Shown here: positions 1 to 5,617 of the stretch, piece after piece
How the letters are laid out: every line of letters starts with the position of its first letter
Numbering within the stretch: the first letter of the stretch is position 1
Source of the DNA: an uncultured Oscillospiraceae bacterium
GTDB taxonomy: Bacteria > Bacillota > Clostridia > Oscillospirales > Oscillospiraceae
DNA: 5,828 bases
Direction of reading: 5' to 3'
Assembly: GCA_900752445.1 (NCBI GenBank)
Contig: CAADVN010000066.1
Span: 1 to 5,828 of the forward strand
Position numbers and translations under genes: made by a program
Notes under the pieces: model-generated
The model's input: the letters and a program-made list of their open reading frames with translations, nothing else
Told to the model about the DNA's origin: nothing
The model's database searches: none

Positions 1-24
1 CATCGGCTCAAACGTAATAGGCAT
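1..24 (-). CDS. 5' fragment of a possible divergent small regulator (partial at window edge)
   Basis: On the minus strand an ATG at 24-22 opens a frame reading MPITFEPM before the window ends. It is preceded by a good ribosome binding site, AGAGGTGA (36-29), four bases upstream. A perfect minus-strand TATAAT lies at 48-43, but the leader it would give is very short and no clear -35 box is visible. N-termini like MPITFxP(L/M) occur in short Cro/CI-type helix-turn-helix regulators of Firmicutes; with eight codons that is only a guess. The position, divergent from a gene whose promoter carries a dyad, would suit a regulator. A second ATG at 29-27 in another frame is less well placed relative to the ribosome binding site. 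Confidence 0.35.
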
Positions 25-54
25 TTCATCACCTCTGCCGCTATTATATGGGGA

Positions 55-83
55 TTGCGAAAAAGCATTATAGTGGTTATAAT
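55..83 (+). promoter_or_regulatory. Sigma-A-type promoter of the SLOG gene
   Basis: A -35-like TTGCGA (55-60) is followed after exactly 17 bases by a consensus TATAAT (78-83). Transcription would start at about 90, just before the ribosome binding site of the SLOG gene, giving a very short leader. The -10 box lies inside a dyad (70-89), so access by RNA polymerase could be controlled by a repressor. The -35 match is only moderate (TTGCGA against TTGACA). Confidence 0.6.
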
Positions 84-89
84 CACTAT
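70..89. promoter_or_regulatory. 20-bp dyad overlapping the -10 box; candidate operator
   Basis: The sequence ATAGTG-GTTATAAT-CACTAT is palindromic at every position except one G/T pair (76/83). The arms ATAGTG and CACTAT flank a central TTATAA that forms part of the -10 box. The dyad is centred on the promoter of the plus-strand gene and lies beside the upstream region of a possible divergent minus-strand gene. That is the usual layout for a dimeric repressor site. No regulator can be assigned from this window; the truncated divergent frame at the left edge is the obvious candidate. Confidence 0.55.
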
Positions 90-104
90 GACGGAGGTGG
101 TAAT

Positions 105-545
105 ATGACAGTTACTTTTTGCGGTCACTCACATGTGAGCGATGCGGCTGAGCTGAGTGTGTGGCTGGACAGGGTGCTTGACCTGCTAATTGCCGAAGGG
201 GCTGACAGGGTCTATCTTGGAGGCTATGGGGACTTTGACCGCATGGCTGCCGAGGCGGTCAAGGCAAAGAAAGCGGAAAAGCCGGACATTGAAATGGCGC
301 TCGTTACGGCATATCTCGGCAGACAGGCTGACGGAGAAGCCTACGACTACATGATTTACCCGACGCTCAGGGACGTGACACAGCGCTCTGCCATACCTCA
401 GCGCAACGAGTGGATGGTGGACTCCGCCGATGTGGTCGTGGCCTATGTGACGCACGAGTGGGGCGGGGCCGCAAAGACGTTAGAATACGCGCGGCAATGC
501 GGTAAGCGCGTTATGCTCTACCCGGAGCTTGCGGAGCGCTGGTAA
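105..545 (+). CDS. DUF1273/YpsA-like SLOG-family protein
   Basis: This encodes a 146-residue cytoplasmic protein of the SLOG (Rossmann-like, DprA/LOG-related) superfamily, members of which are proposed to bind or process nucleotide-derived ligands. It starts MTVTFCGHSHV, with the family Gly-His-Ser at residues 7-9. A first strand-loop follows at 36-45 (VYLGGYGDFD), then RNEWM at 100-104, a hydrophobic strand DVVVAYV at 109-115, and the GGAAKT turn at 120-125. The length suits a complete single-domain member. The ATG at 105 is chosen because GGAGGTGG (93-100) lies just upstream and homologous sequence begins there; the open frame extends back to an ATG at 48, but that segment covers the promoter. 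It ends in tandem TAA stops. The membrane-protein gene follows after 63 bases on the same strand. Its exact ligand and role are unknown; such genes are common in mobile elements of Clostridia. Confidence 0.85.
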   Translation: MTVTFCGHSHVSDAAELSVWLDRVLDLLIAEGADRVYLGGYGDFDRMAAEAVKAKKAEKPDIEMALVTAYLGRQADGEAYDYMIYPTLRDVTQRSAIPQRNEWMVDSADVVVAYVTHEWGGAAKTLEYARQCGKRVMLYPELAERW

Positions 546-608
546 TAACGCGCCGTATCCTTGCGCTGTCCGGCGAATCATTGTATCCTGAACACGGAGG
601 TGAGGAAA

Positions 609-899
609 ATGCGTATCCTTTTGAAAATACTCTGCGCGCCCGTTGTGGCTGTGCTTGCGGTAGCGGGCTGGTTCTTTACGTTTTTGCTGAGCGTTTCCGC
701 CGCCGTGCTCGGCATTGCGGCGGTAGTCCTGGGGCTGCTCGGGCTGGCCATACTCATCCTTGACAACGCCGTGAACGGCGTCATCGTGCTGGGCGTCGCC
801 TTCCTCATAAGCCCTTACGGGCTGCCTATGCTCGCTGCGTGGCTCATAGCCCAGCTGCACGGGCTGCGGTACGCCATCCAGGACGCCGTGTACGGCTGA
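609..899 (+). CDS. CD1845-like small membrane protein of conjugative elements
   Basis: This is a 96-residue, very hydrophobic protein with about three membrane segments (roughly residues 7-28, 29-51 and 55-80) and an amphipathic tail. The N-terminus MRILLKIL-AP, the motif ISPYGLP (67-73) and the short C-terminal helix resemble the CD1845-type proteins found in Tn1549-like and other Clostridia conjugative elements. No biochemical role is established for them that I know of; a place near the conjugation machinery is inferred only from where they occur. The ATG at 609 is chosen over one at 561 because GGAGGTGAGG (596-605) precedes it. A weak promoter, TTGCGC (561-566) with 17 bases to TATCCT (584-589), may lie in the 63-base gap after the SLOG gene; otherwise the two genes are co-transcribed. 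A strong terminator follows the stop by five bases. Confidence 0.75.
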   Translation: MRILLKILCAPVVAVLAVAGWFFTFLLSVSAAVLGIAAVVLGLLGLAILILDNAVNGVIVLGVAFLISPYGLPMLAAWLIAQLHGLRYAIQDAVYG

Positions 900-904
900 A
901 ATGA

Positions 905-944
905 AAAAGCGGACATCCACATCATTTGGTGGATGTCCGCTTTT
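905..944. terminator. Strong bidirectional intrinsic terminator
   Basis: A perfect 16-bp stem (905-920 with 929-944) encloses an 8-base loop. The core GCGGACATCCAC pairs with GTGGATGTCCGC, flanked by AAAA on one side and TTTT on the other. On the plus strand it follows the stop of the CD1845-like gene by five bases and runs into a T-rich tract (941-957). On the minus strand it lies 16 bases after the lipoprotein stop and runs into TTTTTCATTT. It therefore separates two convergent transcripts. Confidence 0.92.
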
Positions 945-960
945 CTCATTTTTCTCTTGT

Positions 961-3087
961 TCAACCGTATCGCTCGGACATGTAGAGCTGTGCGCGGTTC
1001 TGGATGTTCTCCACGGCGGAATCAAGGCTACCGCCGGCGAGGTATTCGCGCCCGGCGGAGCGCACAATCTCCGCCAGTTCCGCGTCCGCACCCGTCTCGG
1101 CGTAGCGCGTGTTCTCCAAAAGCGACGAGGCCAGCTCCTGCGCGACCTCGCTGCTGTCGGCAAGCTGCCGCTCGAGCGCCGCGCTGAGTACGGGCAGGCC
1201 CGTGGTGAGCTGCTCCTGCCGCTCCTGCGAGAGCAGCCAGCTTATGTAGGCCCAGGCGCCCTCCTTGTTTTGGCTCTGCGCTGGTATCGCCACGCAGGGG
1301 CTCGCGGCGCTGTAATAGCTGCACCCGTCCGCGCCGTCCGGGAAGCCGACGTAGGTGCGCGTGTCGCCGTAGTATTCGGCCACGGCCTCGAATCTCTCCG
1401 CAGTCGTCACCGGCTCGTAGAGCAGCAGGCATTTCGAGGCGTCGAGGCCCTGCGTCGAGCCGCCGCCCATGCTGCCGCACCAGGCAAGCAGCTCTCGGAA
1501 AAACTCCGAGTCAAAACTGCACGTCCCGGCGTCCCTGTCCACACAGGCCGAGAGACCCACCTGCGTCACAAAGCCCAGCAGGTTCTCGCCGCCCATGAAG
1601 CTGTCGAACACCGCCTCGTACCTGCCGCCGCTCTCGGCCACGATGCGCTCGTAATCCGCGGGCAGCAGGCCATAGCCGTCGCCGACGGCCGACTTGTCCG
1701 CCGAGATGGTGTTCACGCCCACGGCGCTCCAGAGCACGTTCAGCCGCCCGGAGACCGTCAGAGCGTCCAGCAGGTTCGGAATAAAACTCTCGCGGCTGAG
1801 TGTGCCGTCCGCGTCGATGTAGGAGTAGAGGTCGTCGTAGTAGTCGCTGTAGACGTTCAGGCCAGAACTGCCTGCAAAGACTATAAGGTCGGGGGAATTT
1901 CCGGAGATCAGCTCGGTCTGGAAGCGGTTGAGCTCGTCCGCGCCGTAGGTCTGGATATTCAGTTCGTATTCCCGGCTCTGGATGTCGAACTCGCGGATGA
2001 AGCCCGTGTCCGTGTAACCGACGGCGGCTACGTTCACGATGCTCGCCTCAGTCACCGGCACCAGCTCCATGCCGACGACGCTCAGGATGTCGCTTTCGGC
2101 GTAGCACATGGCGTAGACCTGCTCCGTCAGGCGGCAGCTTGCAATGATCTCGCTCTCCGAGGCGCGCGTAAATTGCAGCAGCTCGGTCTTTTCGCCGGTC
2201 ACGGTGTCGAGCTCGAGGAAGCTTTCGCCGGTGTTGGCGATGAACTCGCCGGAGAGACCCTGGACGCCGCCCTCGGCGTAGAACTCTCCCTGGCCCTCGT
2301 CGTCGATGGCCAGCTCGTGGTCTGTGAAGCCGCCCGTCTCGGGGTCGTAGACGTGCCAGGTGAACAGCGTGTTAATGCCGACGCCGCCGTCAATGAGGCT
2401 CAGGCCGTAGAACATAGACATCTTGCCGTCGGCTTTCAGGAGTTGCCGCGCCTCGGTGTCCTCCCAGGCCATGGTGCAGAGCACGCGGCGGCCAGAGATT
2501 ATGAGTTCGCCAGTCTCGGTGACGACGAGGCCGTTCATGTGTATGCCCGAGAGGTTTTGGGGCAGGGCCATAGTGTCCAGCACCTCGCCCTCCTTCGAGA
2601 GCCGCGTCACGGTGCCGGATTCGGCGTAGGCGTTGTTTTCCCAGATGGTGGACTGCGCCACGGCGAGCAGGTAGAGATACCCGTCGCCGCCCAGGGTGAG
2701 GAATACGTTCAGCCGGTGCGTGTCGTCGATGGCCGGCGTCTCCGGCTGCGTACTGGCGAGCTCCGAAAACTCCGGCCTGCCGCTCTCGCCGGGCGCATAG
2801 CTCAAAATGAGCAACTTTGCGCTGTCCGCGTCCGCACCGAGCACGGCAAGGCGCTCACCGTCCAGCCGAGCCGCTCCGCAGACGTCAAAGCCCTCGCCGA
2901 AGGGTCGAAGTGTCTCGGAGAAATAGGCGTATTCGAGCTCGGCGTCTTCATGGGCGTTGGAGACGGCAGGAGGCGTTGAACCTCCCGCCGTCTCTTTTGC
3001 CGTCTCCGCCGCGCCGCAGGACGACAGCAATAACAGGGCAAGTATAAATAAGCAGCATATTGATTTAAACTTGCGCCGTTTTCTCAT
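961..3087 (-). CDS. Lipoprotein with propeller-like N-terminal half and family-1 solute-binding domain
   Basis: This encodes a 708-residue exported lipoprotein. The N-terminus has a basic stretch (MRKRRKFK), a hydrophobic core and a lipobox L21-S-S-C24, so it should be anchored on the outer face of the membrane. After a Ser/Thr/Pro/Gly-rich linker, residues of about 50-360 hold repeated strand-turn units such as LGGDGYLYLL and TETGELIISG, suggesting a beta-propeller. From about residue 370 (YELNIQTYG, then NSPDLIVF near 397-404) to the end (ENIQNRAQLYMSE) it reads as an SBP_bac_1-type domain, which normally delivers sugars or other solutes to an ABC transporter. No permease or ATPase gene is in the window, so the ligand and partner are unknown and it may act as a surface sensor or orphan receptor. 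The ATG is preceded by GGAGGAG (3103-3097) nine bases away. The SH3-like gene lies 51 bases upstream on the same strand, so co-transcription is likely. The domain boundaries are by eye. Confidence 0.88.
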   Translation of the reverse strand: MRKRRKFKSICCLFILALLLLSSCGAAETAKETAGGSTPPAVSNAHEDAELEYAYFSETLRPFGEGFDVCGAARLDGERLAVLGADADSAKLLILSYAPGESGRPEFSELASTQPETPAIDDTHRLNVFLTLGGDGYLYLLAVAQSTIWENNAYAESGTVTRLSKEGEVLDTMALPQNLSGIHMNGLVVTETGELIISGRRVLCTMAWEDTEARQLLKADGKMSMFYGLSLIDGGVGINTLFTWHVYDPETGGFTDHELAIDDEGQGEFYAEGGVQGLSGEFIANTGESFLELDTVTGEKTELLQFTRASESEIIASCRLTEQVYAMCYAESDILSVVGMELVPVTEASIVNVAAVGYTDTGFIREFDIQSREYELNIQTYGADELNRFQTELISGNSPDLIVFAGSSGLNVYSDYYDDLYSYIDADGTLSRESFIPNLLDALTVSGRLNVLWSAVGVNTISADKSAVGDGYGLLPADYERIVAESGGRYEAVFDSFMGGENLLGFVTQVGLSACVDRDAGTCSFDSEFFRELLAWCGSMGGGSTQGLDASKCLLLYEPVTTAERFEAVAEYYGDTRTYVGFPDGADGCSYYSAASPCVAIPAQSQNKEGAWAYISWLLSQERQEQLTTGLPVLSAALERQLADSSEVAQELASSLLENTRYAETGADAELAEIVRSAGREYLAGGSLDSAVENIQNRAQLYMSERYG

Positions 3088-3138
3088 ACCTTGCTACTCC
3101 TCCATAAGTGAAAACAGATCGATAACGCTGAAACCCTC

Positions 3139-3444
3139 TCATTCAAGATATTGGTCAACTACCCATCCTCCGAAACCATAGGTAGGGCCTTGGGTAGTCA
3201 CAATAACATATCTCCATGTATAACCTTCATTAGATATAACTTCCTTTTGAAGAATCGGATCTGTACCTGTGCGGCAAGTCATTCCGTTCTGCAGCAAGCA
3301 AACAATTGTCGCCCCGGTGTTTGGGGCAGTCCTCATGCAAACATTGCTACCTGCAACTGTGTAGGTTGCGTTGACACTCCTGCTCCCTCCATCATCGGCA
3401 AAAGCCATTACGGAAAGGCCAGAAAGTAGCGTCAAGCAAATCAA
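3139..3444 (-). CDS. Small secreted SH3-like domain protein
   Basis: This encodes a short exported protein with a hydrophobic signal segment (LLICLTLLSGLSVMAFA) and a likely cleavage after Ala-Phe-Ala, before Asp-Asp. The mature part is a single bacterial SH3-like domain: NVCMRTAPNTGATIVCLLQNG corresponds to the usual N-V-R-S-G-P...G-x-L-x-x-G pattern, and it ends with YGFGGWVVDQYLE. Such domains typically bind cell wall or other surface polymers, so a role outside the cell is inferred. The start is uncertain. The TTG at 3444-3442 has a good site, AAGGAG (3456-3451), six bases upstream and gives 101 residues, but a signal peptide without basic residues. The frame continues to a TTG at 3489 (116 residues), which adds two lysines but has no ribosome binding site. 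No ATG is available before the signal segment. Base composition is clearly more AT-rich than the genes around it, suggesting a separate origin. Confidence 0.72.
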   Translation of the reverse strand: MICLTLLSGLSVMAFADDGGSRSVNATYTVAGSNVCMRTAPNTGATIVCLLQNGMTCRTGTDPILQKEVISNEGYTWRYVIVTTQGPTYGFGGWVVDQYLE

Positions 3445-3450
3445 TAGAGT

Positions 3451-3456
3451 CTCCTT
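3451..3456 (-). promoter_or_regulatory. Ribosome binding site deciding the SH3-like protein start
   Basis: AAGGAG on the minus strand lies six bases before a TTG codon (3444-3442) and inside the longer open frame that begins at 3489. It favours the shorter protein; the missing basic residues in the resulting signal peptide argue the other way. Confidence 0.45.
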
Positions 3457-3489
3457 ACTTGATTCCAGTATAAAACTTGGTTTAATCAA

Positions 3490-3636
3490 AGTCTATTGTA
3501 ATTAATTACTATTTATCCTTCGTTATTTATGCGTAATATCTAAATTGTGGCCTTATTACCCATTTGATATATGTATGTATTGCACATTTCCCGAAATATT
3601 AGGCATACAAAAATCGTGCAGAAAGGGGGTGTTGTC
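3490..3636. other. AT-rich intergenic region upstream of the relaxase; possible oriT or operator
   Basis: About 150 bases lie between the start of the SH3-like gene and the relaxase, with no convincing gene on either strand. The region is AT-rich against GC-rich flanks. It contains a perfect 12-bp palindrome GTAATTAATTAC (3498-3509) and a 6-bp inverted repeat GTAATA/TATTAC (3533-3538 and 3554-3559) around a 15-base loop. Relaxase genes of this type often have their origin of transfer immediately upstream, so an oriT here is possible. I see no nick sequence that I can recognise, so this is inference from position. Promoters for the two divergent genes must also lie here, but I find no clear consensus. 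Confidence 0.3.
3620..3630 (+). promoter_or_regulatory. Ribosome binding site of the relaxase, pointing to an ATA codon
   Basis: AGAAAGGGGGT is a strong Shine-Dalgarno sequence placed six bases before ATA (3637-3639), which occupies the position where relatives have their ATG (before Ala-Val-Thr-Arg). No ATG, GTG or TTG in the relaxase frame lies at a proper distance after it. Confidence 0.55.
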
Positions 3637-4758
3637 ATAGCGGTAACGCGGATCATACCCATGCACGGCGGCAAGAGCGTGGCTTCGGCGCTCAAGCTCC
3701 GCACGGGATATGCAATGAATCCAGATAAAACTGAAAACGGAAAACTTATCTCCGCGTTCGCCTGTGACCCTCACACGGCGGACGCGGAGTTTTTGCTGGC
3801 CAAGCGGCAGTATAAGCAATTCACGGGCCGCGAGCAGACGAGCGACGTCATAGCATACCAGGTGCGCCAGTCCTTCAAGCCGGGCGAGGTCTCGCCGGAG
3901 GAGGCCAATCGCATCGGCGTGGAGTTTGCCGTGCGCTTCCTCAAGGGCAAGCACGCCTACATCGTCTGCACCCACACTGACCGTCGGCACATCCACAACC
4001 ACATCATTTTCAACTCCACGACGCTCGACTGCCGGGGCAAGTTCGACAACTTTTTGGGCAGCTCGCGTGCGGTGAGGGCGCTGAGCGACACGCTCTGCAT
4101 CGAGCACGGGCTGTCCGTTGTCGAGGCTCCGAAGCGTCGCGGCAAGAGCTACAACAAGTGGCTCGCGGAGCAGCGCCCGAGCCTGCTCATAGACATCCAG
4201 GCCAAGCTCGCCGAGGGCAAAGGCGCGGGCTATGAGCGCTGGGCGACGGTGTTCAACCTCAAGCAGATGGCGCAGACCATAAACTTTCTAAAAGAGAACG
4301 GCGACATGGACTTCAACGAACTCTCGCGAAGAGCCGAGGCCGCGAGCGAGAAATGCAGCGCCCTGACGGAGAAGCTGAAAGCGACGGAGGCGAGAATGTC
4401 CGAGGTCGAGGAGCTGAAAAAGCAGGTCATAAACTACCTGCGGACGCGGGAGATCTTCCGCGCATACAAAGCCTCCGGCTACTCGAAGCGGTATTTAGCC
4501 GAGCACGAGCAGGATATTCTTCTGCACCGCGCCGCGAAGAAGCACTTCAATGACCGGGGCCTGAAGAAGCTGCCCACGGTCAAGGCTCTGCAAGCCGAGT
4601 ACGCCGCCCTTCTGGCAGAGAAGCGAGCCGCATACCCGGCATACCGTGAGGCGCGTGCCGAGATGAAAAAGCTGCTGACCTACCGCGCCAACGCCGAGGC
4701 GATACTTAACGTCGATGTAAAGCCTGATGAAAAGCAAAAAGAGCATGAGCAGCGCTGA
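3637..4758 (+). CDS. Tn1549-type HUH relaxase (MobA/VirD2-like), internally shortened and with an abnormal start
   Basis: Relaxases nick one DNA strand at oriT, stay bound through a tyrosine, and lead it into the recipient. Counting from the ATA codon, the nuclease domain shows a tyrosine at residue 25 (RTGYAMNPDKT), the family motif DAEFLL, and the metal-binding HIHNH at residues 118-122 after HTDRR. The C-terminal half is a coiled-coil-rich region (ELSRRAEAASEKC onward), then GYSKRYLAEHE and KKLPTVKALQAEYAALL, both typical of the family. The usual segment of roughly 80-100 residues between YNKWLAEQ and LLIDIQAKL appears to be missing, with the junction near residue 180 (4171-4185), and the frame is kept. 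The start is doubtful: the ribosome binding site points to ATA at 3637. In-frame alternatives are ATG 3571 and GTG 3616 (neither has a ribosome binding site) or ATG 3661, which would clip the first strand. No mobC gene is seen upstream. It may be a decaying copy or a compact variant. Confidence 0.85.
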   Translation: MAVTRIIPMHGGKSVASALKLRTGYAMNPDKTENGKLISAFACDPHTADAEFLLAKRQYKQFTGREQTSDVIAYQVRQSFKPGEVSPEEANRIGVEFAVRFLKGKHAYIVCTHTDRRHIHNHIIFNSTTLDCRGKFDNFLGSSRAVRALSDTLCIEHGLSVVEAPKRRGKSYNKWLAEQRPSLLIDIQAKLAEGKGAGYERWATVFNLKQMAQTINFLKENGDMDFNELSRRAEAASEKCSALTEKLKATEARMSEVEELKKQVINYLRTREIFRAYKASGYSKRYLAEHEQDILLHRAAKKHFNDRGLKKLPTVKALQAEYAALLAEKRAAYPAYREARAEMKKLLTYRANAEAILNVDVKPDEKQKEHEQR

Positions 4759-4775
4759 GCCGCCCATGCTCTTTT
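4737..4775. terminator. Bidirectional terminator between relaxase and SRAP genes
   Basis: An 11-bp perfect stem AAAAGAGCATG (4737-4747) with CATGCTCTTTT (4765-4775) encloses a 17-base loop. On the plus strand it is followed by a T-rich tract, and on the minus strand by TTTTTGCTTTTC. It overlaps the last codons of the relaxase and touches the SRAP stop codon (4776-4774), so the two convergent genes share it. Confidence 0.8.
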
Positions 4776-5355
4776 ATTTCTTTGCCTCTTGGAACTCCAT
4801 ATCCGTCTCCGCATCTTCCAGCAGCTCGTCGAGCGTCATCTGCTGCGAGAGCCAGTCGGTCTCCTTTTCCTTCGGCACGATGACCGGCATCCGGCCATGG
4901 ATGAAGCTGATGCCGTCGGCGGCTTTGCGGGTGAGGATGGTGAAGCGCGGCAGGGCTCCGGGCTCGGGCTTTGTGTAGAGGCCGCCGAGATAGAGGAGCT
5001 CCTTGCCCCGGGGCCGGATGGCGTACTTCACCTTGCCGTCCGCGCGGCGTTCCCATTCGAAGTAGCAGCTCGCCGGGATGAGGCAGCGGCGCAGCTGCGC
5101 GCTCTCGCGGAAAAGCTGCTTCTCCCCCGCCGTCTCGCTCCGCGCGTTTATGACGAGGCCGCCGCCCCGGCGCTCAAAGCCCCAGCGCATGGGGAACACC
5201 GCAGGCTTCAGCTGCCGGTTATTCGCAATGACCGCCGCCGTGTCCGATGGGAAGACCTCGCCGGTCTTGACCTCGTCAGATTTGCGCTTCGCTTCAGCTA
5301 TGAGTTCAAGCAGCTCGCTGCTGCTCTCAGGCTCCACATAGTATCTCCCGCACAT
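4774..5355 (-). CDS. SRAP-domain protein (YedK/HMCES family, abasic-site DNA-protein crosslink)
   Basis: This is a complete 193-residue SOS response-associated peptidase family protein. Members use the N-terminal cysteine, exposed after Met removal, to form a stable thiazolidine link with abasic sites in single-stranded DNA, shielding them during replication. All key residues are visible: Cys2 in MCGRYY, Asn70 and Arg72 in INARSET, Glu100 in CYFEW, and His153 in FIHGRMPV. RWGF at 57-60 is also typical. The length is close to the E. coli protein, so it should be active. The ATG at 5355 is certain because Cys2 must follow it; the frame runs further upstream only as unrelated sequence. GGGAG lies just before it. 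Its start overlaps the stop of the 83-residue gene (TGATG), which implies translational coupling. The upstream gene looks like a translesion polymerase, which fits a shared role in damage tolerance. Confidence 0.95.
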   Translation of the reverse strand: MCGRYYVEPESSSELLELIAEAKRKSDEVKTGEVFPSDTAAVIANNRQLKPAVFPMRWGFERRGGGLVINARSETAGEKQLFRESAQLRRCLIPASCYFEWERRADGKVKYAIRPRGKELLYLGGLYTKPEPGALPRFTILTRKAADGISFIHGRMPVIVPKEKETDWLSQQMTLDELLEDAETDMEFQEAKK

Positions 5356-5606
5356 CAGCTCTCCCGCCTTTCCACAAACCAGCGCCCGTCCTCGTTGAAC
5401 AGATACGTCTCGCTGCGACCTATCCTCACCGTGTACCTCGTCCCGGCCCCGCCGGCCTTTAGGCTCGCGGCCCGGCGCATATCCAGCACGCGGTCTATGC
5501 CGTAGACCCTGCCGTCCTCCCAGGTTATTGACAGCGGCATGATGCGCCCCTCCGTGTCGAAGCGCGCATCCACGCCCACATATACCTTTGCCCTGTTTTC
5601 GGACAT
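5355..5606 (-). CDS. Conserved 83-residue protein of unknown function between polymerase and SRAP genes
   Basis: This is a small soluble protein with no signal or membrane segment. It reads as a mostly beta fold: KVYVGVDARFD (7-17), SITWEDGRVYGIDRVLD (26-42), then TRYTVRIGRSETYLF and a final GRWFVERRE. The pattern with 'ITWEDG.VY.IDRV' and 'RYTV.I....YLF...GRWFVE' resembles short proteins I remember next to SRAP genes in Firmicutes, but I know of no assigned function. It starts at ATG 5606 with an excellent ribosome binding site, GAGGTGAGG (5619-5611), which also contains part of the stop codon of the preceding gene. Its TGA shares one base with the SRAP ATG. This packing suggests it works with its neighbours in DNA damage tolerance, perhaps as a DNA- or protein-binding accessory; that is inference. 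Confidence 0.82.
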   Translation of the reverse strand: MSENRAKVYVGVDARFDTEGRIMPLSITWEDGRVYGIDRVLDMRRAASLKAGGAGTRYTVRIGRSETYLFNEDGRWFVERRES

Positions 5607-5617
5607 TATACCTCACC

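Noticed and set aside
48..104. Earlier ATG for the SLOG gene
   Set aside because: The 19 extra codons cover the promoter, dyad and ribosome binding site, and family similarity begins at the ATG at 105.
480..1163. Minus-strand open frame of 227 codons
   Set aside because: It crosses the terminator and overlaps two well-supported genes, has low-complexity Arg/Pro composition, and has no plausible start context.
901..2979. Long plus-strand open frame of 692 codons
   Set aside because: It is antisense to the lipoprotein gene, begins inside the terminator, and is rich in Ala, Arg, Val and His without any recognisable domain. The minus frame has a lipobox, ribosome binding site and solute-binding motifs. 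It is a product of GC-rich codon usage.
3151..3429. Plus-strand open frame of 92 codons
   Set aside because: It is antisense to the SH3-like gene, with no motif or ribosome binding site; the minus frame has a signal segment and an SH3-like pattern.
3556..4107. Minus-strand open frame of 183 codons
   Set aside because: It is antisense to the relaxase nuclease domain, which has clear HUH and Tyr motifs. It is a shadow frame.
4789..5505. Plus-strand open frame of 238 codons opposite SRAP
   Set aside because: It is antisense to the SRAP gene, whose catalytic residues are all present, and has no recognisable motif.
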